Positions 16,193 to 24,776 of a stretch of DNA of 26,734 nt are shown piece by piece. A program made the position numbers and the translations under genes. The stretch comes from an uncultured Dysgonomonas sp. (GTDB lineage Bacteria; Bacteroidota; Bacteroidia; Bacteroidales; Dysgonomonadaceae). Positions within the stretch are counted from its first letter, which is position 1; every line of letters starts with the position of its first letter. The DNA lies in contig CALNCC010000068.1 in the NCBI GenBank assembly GCA_937875275.1, positions 1-26,734 on the forward strand, written 5' to 3'. Under the pieces are notes generated by a model. It had not been told where the DNA came from, made no database searches, and saw only the letters and a program-made list of their open reading frames with translations.

Positions 16193-16208
16193 TATGATTA
16201 AGAATATA

Positions 16209-17405
16209 TTATTGAGGCAGAACGCCCATTTCTTTAAATACCTTCTCGATGCACTCAACAGCCTTGTCTACTTGTGCTTTTGTGTGCGTTGCCATCAACG
16301 AGAATCTGATCAACGTATCGCTTGGAGATACTGCCGGAGATACAACCGGATTTACGAATATACCAAGATCGAACAGTTGTTTTGTGATGATAAATGTTTT
16401 TTCGTTGTCGCGAATAAACAATGGAATGATAGGAGTAGATGTGTGTCCTATTTCGCAACCCATCGAACGGAATGCCGCAAGAGCATAGTGTGTCAAGTCC
16501 CAAAGGTTCTTGATACGCTCCGGTTCAGCTTTTAATATTTCGAGAGCGGCATCGGCTGCTGCGGTTGCGCTTGGCGTGATGCTGGCACTGAATATATAAG
16601 GACGTGAATTGTGTCTCAGATAGTCGATTGTTTCGGCACTTGCTGCAACGAATCCTCCGATAGATGCCAACGATTTGCTGAATGTTCCCATGATGAGATC
16701 CATATCTGCGGTTAGCCCATATTCGTCATGCACCCCTTTTCCGCTGTAGTTCTTACCCATAACACCCAGCCCGTGAGCCTCATCAATCATGATGTTGGCG
16801 TTATATTTTTTCGCTAAGCGAACAACGTTTGGCAGATCAACAACATCACCTTCCATGCTGAATATGCCGTCAACAACAACCAGTTTCACTTTGTCGGCTT
16901 CACATTTCTGGAGCTGTTTTTCAAGCGAATCCATATCGTTGTGGCGATATTTGAGTTTGGTGGAGAACGAAGCTCTGTTTCCTTCTATTATAGAAGCATG
17001 ATCCAGTTCGTCCCAGATAATATAATCTTCACGTCCGGTCAAGCATCCCATAACACCTTGATTCACATTGAATCCGGTGGAATAAACCAATGCTTCTTCT
17101 TTGCCTACAAATTCGGCAAGCTTGTGTTCCAATTGTGTGTGAATGTCGAGTGTTCCGTTCAAGAAGCGAGAACCGGCCATGCCTGTTCCGTATTTCTTTG
17201 TTGCATTGATTGCTGCCTCTTTTACTTTCGGGTGGTTTGTCAATCCGAGGTAAGCGTTAGATCCAAACATCAACACTCTCTTACCATTGATAACAACTTC
17301 GGTATCCTGATCGCTCTGAATTTCGCGGAAATAAGGATAGATGCCGGCCTCTCTTGTTTTGCGAGCGGCATCAAATTTCAACATCTTCTCTTTTAGTAGA
17401 TTCAT
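16209..17405 (-). CDS. spt: Serine palmitoyltransferase / KBL-type alpha-oxoamine synthase
   Basis: The protein is 398 aa from the ATG at 17405; two extra codons upstream would need a TTG start. It is a PLP fold-type I alpha-oxoamine synthase: GSNAYLGLTNHP, GTGMAGSRFLNGTLDIHTQLE, DELDHASIIEG, DEAHGLGVMG, and the PLP lysine Lys244 in GTFSKSLASIGGF. The SFSKSLASIGG-type motif and the N-terminus LLKEKM.KFDAARKTREAGIYPYFREI match Bacteroidota serine palmitoyltransferase, which condenses serine with a fatty acyl thioester as the first step of sphingolipid synthesis. 2-amino-3-ketobutyrate CoA ligase (kbl) is the alternative name often transferred to such genes. The neighbours (EamA transporter, DUF3256) do not settle it. 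Confidence 0.88.
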   Translation of the reverse strand: MNLLKEKMLKFDAARKTREAGIYPYFREIQSDQDTEVVINGKRVLMFGSNAYLGLTNHPKVKEAAINATKKYGTGMAGSRFLNGTLDIHTQLEHKLAEFVGKEEALVYSTGFNVNQGVMGCLTGREDYIIWDELDHASIIEGNRASFSTKLKYRHNDMDSLEKQLQKCEADKVKLVVVDGIFSMEGDVVDLPNVVRLAKKYNANIMIDEAHGLGVMGKNYSGKGVHDEYGLTADMDLIMGTFSKSLASIGGFVAASAETIDYLRHNSRPYIFSASITPSATAAADAALEILKAEPERIKNLWDLTHYALAAFRSMGCEIGHTSTPIIPLFIRDNEKTFIITKQLFDLGIFVNPVVSPAVSPSDTLIRFSLMATHTKAQVDKAVECIEKVFKEMGVLPQ

Positions 17406-17465
17406 AACCAATTAAATATCAATTTTATTATGACTGCATTTACATGCTGTGAAAAATGCAGAATG

Positions 17466-17473
17466 CAAAAGTA
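17466..17473 (-). promoter_or_regulatory. Putative -7 element of the SPT/KBL promoter
   Basis: TACTTTTG on the - strand matches TAnnTTTG, 61-68 bases before the ATG at 17405. The -33 part is not evident. A similar element on the + strand lies about 20 bases away, giving a divergent arrangement. Confidence 0.45.
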
Positions 17474-17494
17474 GATAAAAAAATCATATAAACG

Positions 17495-17502
17495 TATCTT
17501 TG
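17495..17502 (+). promoter_or_regulatory. Putative -7 element for the divergent alpha/beta hydrolase gene
   Basis: TATCTTTG on the + strand matches TAnnTTTG. It would give a long leader (~180 nt) before the ATG at 17692. No TTG at the -33 distance is visible, so support is weak. Confidence 0.3.
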
Positions 17503-17691
17503 GTTAAAATATTTAGGTTCAGACCGATATTTGCGATTGACTTTCGTTATATTAACACAATTATTATTCTCATTTATAAGGCTTTTTTCTTAATTTTGTC
17601 TGTCATCATCTTTGTTAAAAGGTTTAGTAACTGTTTAATTCTTTCACATCAACATGTGAGACTATTGTGTTTCTTAAGATACAAAAAAATA

Positions 17692-18438
17692 ATGAAAAGA
17701 AGTGTTGTCTTGATATTTTTATCACTTGCAATGTTTATGTCTGTATTTGGACAAAAACAGACATTTGTTATTGTACATGGAGCTTGGGGTGGCAGTTGGT
17801 CATTTAAGCAAGTTGATTCTATATTAAGCGTGCGAGGACACGTTGTCTATCGTCCGAGCCTGACCGGGTTAGGTGAGCGGGTACACTTATCGTCTCCCGA
17901 AATTACAATTCAGACAAATGTGCTTGATGTTGTGAATACGATACTTTACGAAGACCTGCAAAATGTAGTGCTGATAGGTCATAGCTTTGGCGGGGCAGTG
18001 ATTACCGGCGTAGCAGACAGCATTCCGGAACGTATCAAACGATTGATTTTCTTAGATGCTATTGTTCCAAATAATGGAGAGAGTGTGATGACCTCTCGTT
18101 CGGATGGAAAATCCGCTCCAGAACACAAATCGACGAACGGCTATGTTGTACCGGGTTGGGTTAATGAAAATGAACCTTTACCCCATGATGTACCCCAATC
18201 ATTAAAGTCATTTACGTCTCCTGTCTCATGGAAGAAGAAAGATGCATTGGCTCTACCGGCAACTTATATTCACACTGTTGATAATTCGGAACGTATAGAG
18301 GACGATCATTTTTATTTCTTCGCGGAAAGAGCAAAAAAAAGGGGCTGGAAAATTGTAACTATGATAGCAGATCATAATCCACAAATGACAAAGCCGAAAG
18401 AATTATCCGATATAATAGAGGTAGAGAGTAATAAATAG
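17692..18438 (+). CDS. Secreted alpha/beta hydrolase
   Basis: The protein is 248 aa from the ATG at 17692 (MKRSVVLIFLSLAMFMSVFG, a signal peptide with cleavage before QKQ). The frame is open upstream to 17500, but that extension is AT-rich and unlike any hydrolase start. After the signal, FVIVHGAWGGSWSFKQVDSIL is the oxyanion-hole strand, GHSFGG holds the nucleophile Ser98, FLDAIVP follows a central strand, and ADHNPQMTKPKEL holds the catalytic His228. This arrangement is typical of the esterase/salicylate-esterase-like branch ('sgHspmlsrPeel'). The true substrate is unknown. The gene looks somewhat AT-richer than its neighbours and is followed by a gene-poor gap, which may indicate acquisition. 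Confidence 0.85.
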   Translation: MKRSVVLIFLSLAMFMSVFGQKQTFVIVHGAWGGSWSFKQVDSILSVRGHVVYRPSLTGLGERVHLSSPEITIQTNVLDVVNTILYEDLQNVVLIGHSFGGAVITGVADSIPERIKRLIFLDAIVPNNGESVMTSRSDGKSAPEHKSTNGYVVPGWVNENEPLPHDVPQSLKSFTSPVSWKKKDALALPATYIHTVDNSERIEDDHFYFFAERAKKRGWKIVTMIADHNPQMTKPKELSDIIEVESNK

Positions 18439-18827
18439 GAGTAAGGATGCCGAAGTATACAGTTCTTAATATCCTGAACTATATTGAGTAATTGATTGCC
18501 AATAGATTCATTTTATTCGTTCTATAGAGGTAGGATCGGAAATGCGGAGATGGAGTCAAGTGTCTAAATTATAGGCTTCTATGAAATCGGCGATCGTCAT
18601 CTCAGTGCTTTACGTTCAGATCGGATAAGGCGATTGAGAGAAACCCTTCGTGGAAATCTTTACAAAACACATCCACGATTGAATATATTTCTGTAACTTT
18701 ATCGAAATAAATCATAAGGCGAACTCCTGTTATATAGCTGATAATAAATGCATTAAATGGGTAGTGTGCCCTTTGACGGCTTTATTAAAAGGAAGGACAG
18801 TATTCATGTTATAAGGATATAACTATT
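18439..18827. other. Gene-poor 389-base spacer
   Basis: No complete gene is seen in either strand; all frames have frequent stops. The only recognisable content is a short - strand peptide resembling the start of an insertion-sequence transposase (listed separately), a weak 5-bp inverted repeat (AGTTC/GAACT) just after the hydrolase gene, and an AAGGATA stretch that may be the ribosome binding site of the gene starting at 18828. Confidence 0.6.
18602..18715 (-). pseudogene. Possible relic of a transposase N-terminus (IS982-like)
   Basis: This is a 37-codon - strand frame beginning MIYFDKVTEIYSIVDVFCKDF, which resembles the N-terminus of Bacteroidota IS982-type transposases ('..DKvTEIFcivDDFCKeF'). 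The match then fades, and the frame stops long before the DDE domain. No terminal inverted repeats or target duplications are recognised. The resemblance is from memory over about 18 residues, so this is tentative. Confidence 0.35.
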
Positions 18828-19697
18828 ATGCAAAAGAAAAAGAATAAACACGGACTTTGGAAGAGGTTGCGTTTCAAATACCATATATCTGCAACGAATG
18901 AAAATACGTTAGAGGAAATATGGGGTGCCCGATTCTCTATCTTTTCGGGAATCGTTGCAGTTCTCATTTTTGCGTTTGTCCTCATCGGGCTAACTGCCAC
19001 GATCATTATTGCTACTCCTATCAGATATTATCTGCCCGGGTATCTCGATGCCGAAGTGAGGGGCGAAGCCTTACGCGCTGCATTGAGGATAGATTCGTTG
19101 GAGCAGGAGATGAAATATCAGGATCTGTATATATCTAACATTAGAGACATTCTGAGTGGAAATATCTCAATTGATTCCATTGGCGATTTTTCGGATACGA
19201 TACGCATTGCCGCAAACGACCCCATGTTGGGAAAGACAGATAGGGAACAGGCTTTTGTGCAGAAGTATGAAGATGAAGAGAAATACAACCTCTCGGCTTT
19301 GTCCTCTTCCTCTCCTTCGTCCGGCGAAGCGTTTATTTTCTTCAAGCCGGTAAGAGGGGCGGTTCATCGTGGGTTCGATGCAGTCAAGGGCGATTTGGGC
19401 GTAGGCATAACCATACAAAAGAAAGAAAATGTGTCGTCCATCTTCGACGGAACAGTCATTTATGACGGATACGACCTCAATAGCGAGTACGTTATACAGA
19501 TACAGCACAACAACGGTTTTGTGTCTGTATATAAAAACAACACAATATTGCTTAAGAAGACCGGCGATAAAGTCAAGACTGGCGAGGCTATCAGCATTAT
19601 TGACATAGACAGCGAAACAAAAAATAATTCTTTATACATGGAATTGTGGTATAGGGGTAATGCTGTTGATCCCGAAGAATTTATTACATTTAACTAA
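18828..19697 (+). CDS. Membrane-anchored M23 (LytM)-fold protein with degenerate active site
   Basis: The protein is 289 aa. It has a basic cytoplasmic N-terminus, a TM segment at ~44-66 (SGIVAVLIFAFVLIGLTATIII), a coiled-coil-like region (~78-115), a Ser-rich linker (~163-171) and a C-terminal LytM-type beta domain (~175-287). The domain keeps the HxxxD zinc motif (His180, Asp184 in HRGFD) but the other active-site elements are changed: Y-x-H-L is VYKNN, and H-x-H-F-E is SLYMEL. It is therefore probably not an active endopeptidase; inactive LytM domains such as EnvC and NlpD act as amidase activators. It lies 20 bases before dxr, and this pairing with dxr is likely one transcript. Confidence 0.83.
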   Translation: MQKKKNKHGLWKRLRFKYHISATNENTLEEIWGARFSIFSGIVAVLIFAFVLIGLTATIIIATPIRYYLPGYLDAEVRGEALRAALRIDSLEQEMKYQDLYISNIRDILSGNISIDSIGDFSDTIRIAANDPMLGKTDREQAFVQKYEDEEKYNLSALSSSSPSSGEAFIFFKPVRGAVHRGFDAVKGDLGVGITIQKKENVSSIFDGTVIYDGYDLNSEYVIQIQHNNGFVSVYKNNTILLKKTGDKVKTGEAISIIDIDSETKNNSLYMELWYRGNAVDPEEFITFN

Positions 19698-19717
19698 AGG
19701 AAGGAAAGAAAAAGAAT

Positions 19718-20866
19718 ATGGCACGAAAGATTGCGATATTAGGCTCCACAGGCTCTATCGGAACACAAGCGCTGGATGTTGCACGTGAACATCCCGAATC
19801 GATAGAAATATATGCCCTCACGGCAAACAACAATGTCGAATTACTTATCAGTCAGGCTCGCGAGTTTGTACCCGAAGTGGTAGTTGTAGCCAACGAAGAC
19901 AAATACGAGGAACTGAAAAATGCTCTTGCCGATTTGCCGATAAAGGTATGGGCGGGAAAAGATGCCATAGAGCAAGTTGTAACCGAAGATCCGATAGAGA
20001 TGGTGTTGACAGCCATGGTCGGTTATGCCGGATTGGCTCCGACAATAAGTGCTATCAAAGCCGGAAAAGCTATTGCTCTTGCCAACAAAGAAACATTGGT
20101 CGTAGCGGGCGAACTGATTACGGGGCTTGCCGTTGAGAATAAAGTTCCTATACTGCCGGTGGACTCGGAGCACTCGGCAATATTTCAATGTTTAGCAGGC
20201 GAACATTCGCCAATCGAGAAGATATTGCTGACAGCATCGGGTGGTCCGTTCCGCAACTATACCGCCGAGCAGTTGAGTGCAGCTACCAAGTGTCAGGCAT
20301 TGAAACATCCCAATTGGAGTATGGGTGCAAAGGTTACTATCGATTCGGCATCATTGATGAACAAAGGATTTGAAATGATAGAGGCTGTATGGTTGTTCGA
20401 TGTTGCTCCCGATCAGGTGGAGGTAGTTATTCATCCGCAGTCTATTATCCATTCGATGGTTCAGTTCGAGGACTCTTCTGTGATAGCGCAGTTAGGCTTG
20501 CCCGATATGAAACTGCCGATTCAATATGCACTTACCTATCCTAACCGTTTGAAATCGAGCTTCGACCGTCTCGATTTTTTCAAATTGGGAACAATGACTT
20601 TCGAGAAGCCGGATACCTCTCGCTTCCGCAATCTCGACTATGCTTTCGAAGCCATCCGCACCAGAGGCAATATGCCATGTATACTGAATGCCGCGAACGA
20701 AGTGGTGGTCGCTGCATTTCTGCAAGACAAGACAGGCTTTGTGGAGATGAGCGATATTATAGAAACAACGATGCAGAAAGCCAGCTTTGTGAAAACACCA
20801 TCGTATGAAGATTATGTTCAGACGGATATGGAAGCGCGTCGTATTGCTGCCGAACTGATAAGGTAA
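19718..20866 (+). CDS. dxr: 1-deoxy-D-xylulose 5-phosphate reductoisomerase
   Basis: The protein is 382 aa. It catalyses the NADPH-dependent conversion of DXP to MEP, the first committed step of the non-mevalonate isoprenoid pathway, in the cytoplasm. The N-terminal NADPH fold has LGSTGSIGTQALDVARE. The catalytic core shows ANKETLVVAGELI, PVDSEHSAIFQCL with the metal-binding Asp/Glu, TASGGPFRN with the flexible-loop region, and MGAKVTIDSASLMNKGFEMIEA. HPQSIIHSMVQF and the C-terminal helical domain complete a full-length enzyme. The start follows an AAGGAAGGAAAG-like purine stretch, a good ribosome binding site. Confidence 0.97.
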   Translation: MARKIAILGSTGSIGTQALDVAREHPESIEIYALTANNNVELLISQAREFVPEVVVVANEDKYEELKNALADLPIKVWAGKDAIEQVVTEDPIEMVLTAMVGYAGLAPTISAIKAGKAIALANKETLVVAGELITGLAVENKVPILPVDSEHSAIFQCLAGEHSPIEKILLTASGGPFRNYTAEQLSAATKCQALKHPNWSMGAKVTIDSASLMNKGFEMIEAVWLFDVAPDQVEVVIHPQSIIHSMVQFEDSSVIAQLGLPDMKLPIQYALTYPNRLKSSFDRLDFFKLGTMTFEKPDTSRFRNLDYAFEAIRTRGNMPCILNAANEVVVAAFLQDKTGFVEMSDIIETTMQKASFVKTPSYEDYVQTDMEARRIAAELIR

Positions 20867-20910
20867 CAGACGTAACCGTTCGTTTGCAGAACAATAAATG
20901 TTGTAGTTAT

Positions 20911-21240
20911 ATGGGTATTGTAAAATCGGTATTGATATTCATTCTCGCCGGAATATGTGAGATCGGTGGCGGCTATCTGATATGGCAAACCATCCGTAAC
21001 GACAAACCCTTGTGGTATGCCTTCTTAGGAGCAGTGATAATGATTTTGTATGGTGTTGTGGCTACATTTCAGGAAGCAAATTTTGCAAAAGTATATGCAA
21101 CCTACGGCGGATTTTTCATTGTCTTGTCGCTCGTTTGGGCGTGCTATTTCGATAAATATATTCCTACCAAATATGATATAATCGGTGGTATTGTAGCACT
21201 GATAGGTGTTTGTATTATCTACTATTCGCCAAGAGGATAA
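20911..21240 (+). CDS. UPF0060 (YnfA-like) small membrane protein
   Basis: The protein is 109 aa from the ATG at 20911. The frame can be extended 9 codons to a TTG at 20884, but the ATG gives the family length (~108) and start. Four TM segments are seen, with family hallmarks AGICEIGGGYLIWQ near the N-terminus, YGVVATFQEANFAKVYATYGGFFIV in the middle, and YDIIGGIVALIGVCIIYYSPRG at the end. The fold is related to small multidrug resistance/DMT proteins, and the function is not established. It follows dxr by 44 bases. Confidence 0.92.
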   Translation: MGIVKSVLIFILAGICEIGGGYLIWQTIRNDKPLWYAFLGAVIMILYGVVATFQEANFAKVYATYGGFFIVLSLVWACYFDKYIPTKYDIIGGIVALIGVCIIYYSPRG

Positions 21241-21288
21241 GGAAGATATAGTTCAATGTTACTTGTGTAGCCTTTATAAATATTCATC

Positions 21289-22779
21289 ATGAGAAATTTT
21301 TTATCGACATTATTGGTTTTGTGCTTTGTTGCATGCCAATCACAGAAAGTACAGCCGATTGAAGGAGCGACTGTCTATGGAGAAATAAAGGACGAAAAAG
21401 GGAAAGGCATCGAAGGTGTCGTTGTCAGCGACGGTTTCACATGCGTAGCTACCAATAAAAACGGAGTTTATCAGATGGCGCATTCGCCGGAGGCTCGTTT
21501 CGTTTATTATTCTACACCGAGCGGATATAACGTAAATGTGGAAAACGACAGCGTGGCTTATCCGATGTTTTATGCACGGTTACACAATTCTTCGTCTACA
21601 CCGTTGAAGTATGACTTTACATTGAAGCAGCTGAAAGAGGAAGAGAAGCGTTTTACCTTGCTCTGCTTAGGAGATATACAGCCATCGAGCGTTAAGGATG
21701 TAGAGCGTTTTCGCGATGAGACGATGAACGATATCAAAACACTATTGCCTGCGCTGGGCAAACCTGTGTATGCAATGTCGATGGGCGATGTAACAGGCGA
21801 GAAGCCCGAACTATATCAGTCGGTAAAAAAACATATGGGATCGGCAGGCTTCCCAATGTTTACAACCATCGGCAACCACGACAAATTTTCGGAGAATAAA
21901 AGTATACGCAACGCCAATACCTTCATGGAGGCATTCGGACCTGTAAATTTCTCATACAATAGGGGCGATGTACACTTTGTCTTCATGGATGATATTCTCT
22001 TCTCGAGCGAAAAAGGCTCGGAATACAAAGGCGGTTTTACGGACGAACAAGTAACTTGGCTTAAGCAAGACTTGAGCTTTGTGTCTAAGGATAAGATGGT
22101 CATCCTGATTGTGCATATCCCGATAAGGGATGCAAAAAATATGCAGAACAGAGAAAATATTCTGAGTTTGCTGAAAGGGTTTAAGGAGGTTCATATTATG
22201 GCAGGGCATACCCACTACGGGCAGAACTTCGAGCATACTTCGCTCAATATATACGAACATATACACGGCGGTGCATGCGGAGCATTTTGGAGATCGAATA
22301 TAAACGGAGACGGTACGCCTAACGGATATGCAGTATACGAGATTGATGGAGCAACGATAACAAACTGGTATTATAAACCGACCAATTATGACAAGTCTTT
22401 CCAAATGAGGCTTCATTATGGCGACACTAAATTTGGCGGAGAATATGGCTCTTTTGACTATGGTAAGTCGGCGAAAACATTAATCGCAAATATTTGGAAT
22501 GCTGATAGTAAATGGGAAATTGAGGTTTATGAAGATGGCGTGAAAACCGGCGATATGCTGAAAATGAAAGTAGACAAAGATGCTTGGGCACGAGGATATC
22601 ACATCGGAGTCCTCAATCGTAATGTGAATAATTATAGCCCGGCAAATCATCATTTATATGAGTATCAACTGAAGCCCGCAACGAAACGCGTAGAAGTGAA
22701 AGCGACTGATCGTTTTGGTACGGTGTATACCCAAGACCAGATAATCGCAACATTAGATTCCGCGAGCAAATATGAATAA
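21289..22779 (+). CDS. Calcineurin-like metallophosphoesterase lipoprotein (MetallophosN/C architecture)
   Basis: The protein is 496 aa. It has a signal peptide with a lipobox (LLVLCFVAC, Cys16). The N-terminal ~25-110 is a beta-rich carboxypeptidase-regulatory-like domain (GATVYGEIKDEKGKGIEGVVVSD). The catalytic domain (~120-355) carries the dinuclear metal motifs in order: GDIQ, MGDVTG, GNHD, VHIP and GHTHYG. A C-terminal beta domain spans ~365-490. This three-part layout is common in Bacteroidota exported phosphoesterases, whose substrate is usually unknown. It ends 9 bases before folK and may be co-transcribed with it. Confidence 0.92.
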   Translation: MRNFLSTLLVLCFVACQSQKVQPIEGATVYGEIKDEKGKGIEGVVVSDGFTCVATNKNGVYQMAHSPEARFVYYSTPSGYNVNVENDSVAYPMFYARLHNSSSTPLKYDFTLKQLKEEEKRFTLLCLGDIQPSSVKDVERFRDETMNDIKTLLPALGKPVYAMSMGDVTGEKPELYQSVKKHMGSAGFPMFTTIGNHDKFSENKSIRNANTFMEAFGPVNFSYNRGDVHFVFMDDILFSSEKGSEYKGGFTDEQVTWLKQDLSFVSKDKMVILIVHIPIRDAKNMQNRENILSLLKGFKEVHIMAGHTHYGQNFEHTSLNIYEHIHGGACGAFWRSNINGDGTPNGYAVYEIDGATITNWYYKPTNYDKSFQMRLHYGDTKFGGEYGSFDYGKSAKTLIANIWNADSKWEIEVYEDGVKTGDMLKMKVDKDAWARGYHIGVLNRNVNNYSPANHHLYEYQLKPATKRVEVKATDRFGTVYTQDQIIATLDSASKYE

Positions 22780-22788
22780 AGAATAGTA

Positions 22789-23274
22789 ATGTTGAAACAT
22801 ACTGTATATATCGGATTAGGTTCTAATCTGGGAGATAAGAAAGAGAATCTTCGGACGGCGATAGCTAAAATAGAGTCGGAGATAGGGCATGTGGTTGCAT
22901 GTTCGAGTTTCTATGAAACGCAACCCGAGGGATTTGTTTCCGACAACTCATTCTTGAATGGTGTTTGCTGTGTAGAGACCAATAAAACTCCGATAGAGGT
23001 ATTGGATGTAAGCCAAGAGATTGAAAAGCAATTGGGGCGAAAGAGCAAGTCGGTAAATGAACAATATGCTGATAGAATAATTGATATAGATATCTTGTTG
23101 TATGACGATTTGACGATCTCAGACCAGCGGTTGATGTTGCCGCATCCCTATCTGCATCAGCGAGGGTTTGTTATATTACCCTTTGCTCAGATAGCATCGG
23201 AGGTTGTGCACCCTACATTGGGAAAAACAATCGGTCAGTTGCGAGACGAATTTTTGTCAGGAGAATATAGCTGA
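22789..23274 (+). CDS. folK: 2-amino-4-hydroxy-6-hydroxymethyldihydropteridine pyrophosphokinase (HPPK)
   Basis: The protein is 161 aa and full length. It transfers pyrophosphate from ATP to 6-hydroxymethyl-7,8-dihydropterin in folate synthesis. The N-terminal IGLGSNLGDKKENL, the SSFYETQPEG loop, the DRIIDIDILLYDD segment with the Mg-binding Asp pair, and LPHPYLHQRGFVILPFAQI are all characteristic. It is a single-domain enzyme, not fused to FolB or FolP. The next gene converges from the right with a gap of only 5 bases and no room for a separate terminator. Confidence 0.96.
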   Translation: MLKHTVYIGLGSNLGDKKENLRTAIAKIESEIGHVVACSSFYETQPEGFVSDNSFLNGVCCVETNKTPIEVLDVSQEIEKQLGRKSKSVNEQYADRIIDIDILLYDDLTISDQRLMLPHPYLHQRGFVILPFAQIASEVVHPTLGKTIGQLRDEFLSGEYS

Positions 23275-23279
23275 GACTA

Positions 23280-24758
23280 TTATTTATCTATTTCGGAGTG
23301 GGAGAAGAATCCCGAGATACAAGGTTCGCTTTCGTTATGATAGCGGTCGGTTGCCGTAACAGAATAGTAGAGACCAAACTCTCCGACAGGGCAAAGAAAT
23401 GTCAAGCTGTCCCCATCTATGCGGGTTCTTAGTATACACGACGCATCATTTACATCCACAATGTCTTGATTAGAAAAATAAACGGTATAAGTGCGGTCGT
23501 CTCCTTCGGGGCGTTCCCAACGGATATTAAGATACCCTCTTTCGTCTTTGTATACCTCCAATTCCTGAGGGACTTCCGGCGTTGTATCTTCCAACCATGT
23601 CAACGGAGGCAGTTTAGCCGGATAGGTGTACATGTCTTCTATGACATCGCGTACGCCCTTAGTGTTATCTATAATATCTTTTGTTCGGAAATATGCTAAG
23701 CCCGATTTGCCATTCTCTCTCACATAATCCATCATCTCCTTAATCGTTCCGAGCGACCAATTATGCTCTTTGGGCTGCATCATGAACAATCCCAATCCGG
23801 GAACAATGATACGTTCGCCGCTCTGCTCTTCCCAGTCGGCAAGCGATGGTACGAATATGTCTTTTTTGTGATACATCATCGGAAACAGTAGGTCGTGTGT
23901 GCCCGACTTGATCCATTGTCCGGCATCCTGATGTACGGTTTCGTATGCCGTCCACCCTGTGTGGCGCATTACACCCGGCAATTCGCGATACTTACCCAAA
24001 GGCGAACTGCTGACCTGTACCCATTTCTTTCTCGACTTTACTGTAGTGTATATATCCGATACCAGAGTGTTGATATTTTGTCTGCGCCATTCTTTCAGCG
24101 GAGTTCCCTTGCTGTATTTTCTGTATGTATCCTGATCGGGAAATGCAGATGCCTTGTCGGAATATCGGATATAGTCGAAGTGAATGCCGTCTATGTCGTA
24201 CTTGCCGACAAGCTCGTCAACCATGGAGACGATATACTGCCTTCCTGCCGGATTGCCCGGATCGATATACCATTGCACATCATCTACAAGCTTATAGTAA
24301 GACGGGTAATTTTTTGCTTTCTTTGCTTTCTGAGCGGCTGTCAGCTTTTTCGTCTCTCGCTGTGCCGGAAAAACAACAAACCAAGCATGGCACTCCAACC
24401 CTCGCTTATGACATTCTTCTATGGCAAAGGCAAGCGGATCGAAACCTCGGGCGTGCGTATAGTATGGGCTTTCGGGTTCGTATGCCGATTTATAGAAAAC
24501 CGATCCTCTTGAACGTGCCTGAAACAGCACGACATTGAATTTCAAACGCTCCAATTCATCCAGTATGTCGGTTAGTTCTTTCTTCTGCGCCTCAGCACTT
24601 ATTCCTTGTGTAGGCCAGTCTAAGCCCCAGCTCGATGTCAACCACACGGCTCTCACTTCTGTTGCGGGTTGCTGCGGTTCTATTGCGTCTTGTGCCATTA
24701 CCATCTGCTGAGACAGCAACAGGGTAAATATATATAGTGTGATTTTAAGAAATCTCAT
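23280..24758 (-). CDS. Secreted GHL10-type glycosidase-like protein (DUF187) with C-terminal FN3-like domain
   Basis: The protein is 492 aa. The signal peptide MRFLKITLYIFTLLLSQQM..MAQ has cleavage after MMA/VMA. Residues ~33-370 form a TIM-barrel of the GHL10 (DUF187) family: EVRAVWLTSSWGLDWPTQG at the start, FNVVLFQARSRGSVFYKSAYEP, YIDPGNPAGRQYIVSMVDELV, and IDGIHFDYIRYS, whose Asp is a candidate catalytic residue. LFPMMYHK follows later in the barrel. Residues ~395-485 look like a fibronectin type III domain (PQELEVYKDERGYLNIRWERP; GLYYSVTATDRYHNES). Relatives are thought to act on peptidoglycan-like or other glycans outside the cell; activity here is unproven. Confidence 0.9.
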   Translation of the reverse strand: MRFLKITLYIFTLLLSQQMVMAQDAIEPQQPATEVRAVWLTSSWGLDWPTQGISAEAQKKELTDILDELERLKFNVVLFQARSRGSVFYKSAYEPESPYYTHARGFDPLAFAIEECHKRGLECHAWFVVFPAQRETKKLTAAQKAKKAKNYPSYYKLVDDVQWYIDPGNPAGRQYIVSMVDELVGKYDIDGIHFDYIRYSDKASAFPDQDTYRKYSKGTPLKEWRRQNINTLVSDIYTTVKSRKKWVQVSSSPLGKYRELPGVMRHTGWTAYETVHQDAGQWIKSGTHDLLFPMMYHKKDIFVPSLADWEEQSGERIIVPGLGLFMMQPKEHNWSLGTIKEMMDYVRENGKSGLAYFRTKDIIDNTKGVRDVIEDMYTYPAKLPPLTWLEDTTPEVPQELEVYKDERGYLNIRWERPEGDDRTYTVYFSNQDIVDVNDASCILRTRIDGDSLTFLCPVGEFGLYYSVTATDRYHNESEPCISGFFSHSEIDK

Positions 24759-24776
24759 AAAAGGAATATAGAATTT

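Noticed and set aside
17500..17691. Extended N-terminus of the alpha/beta hydrolase
   Set aside because: The 64 extra codons are AT-rich and unlike the family, while the ATG at 17692 begins a clean signal peptide.
18461..18480. Possible terminator after the alpha/beta hydrolase gene (AGTTC/GAACT)
   Set aside because: There is only a 5-bp perfect stem with a 10-nt loop and no T-run, which is too weak to call.
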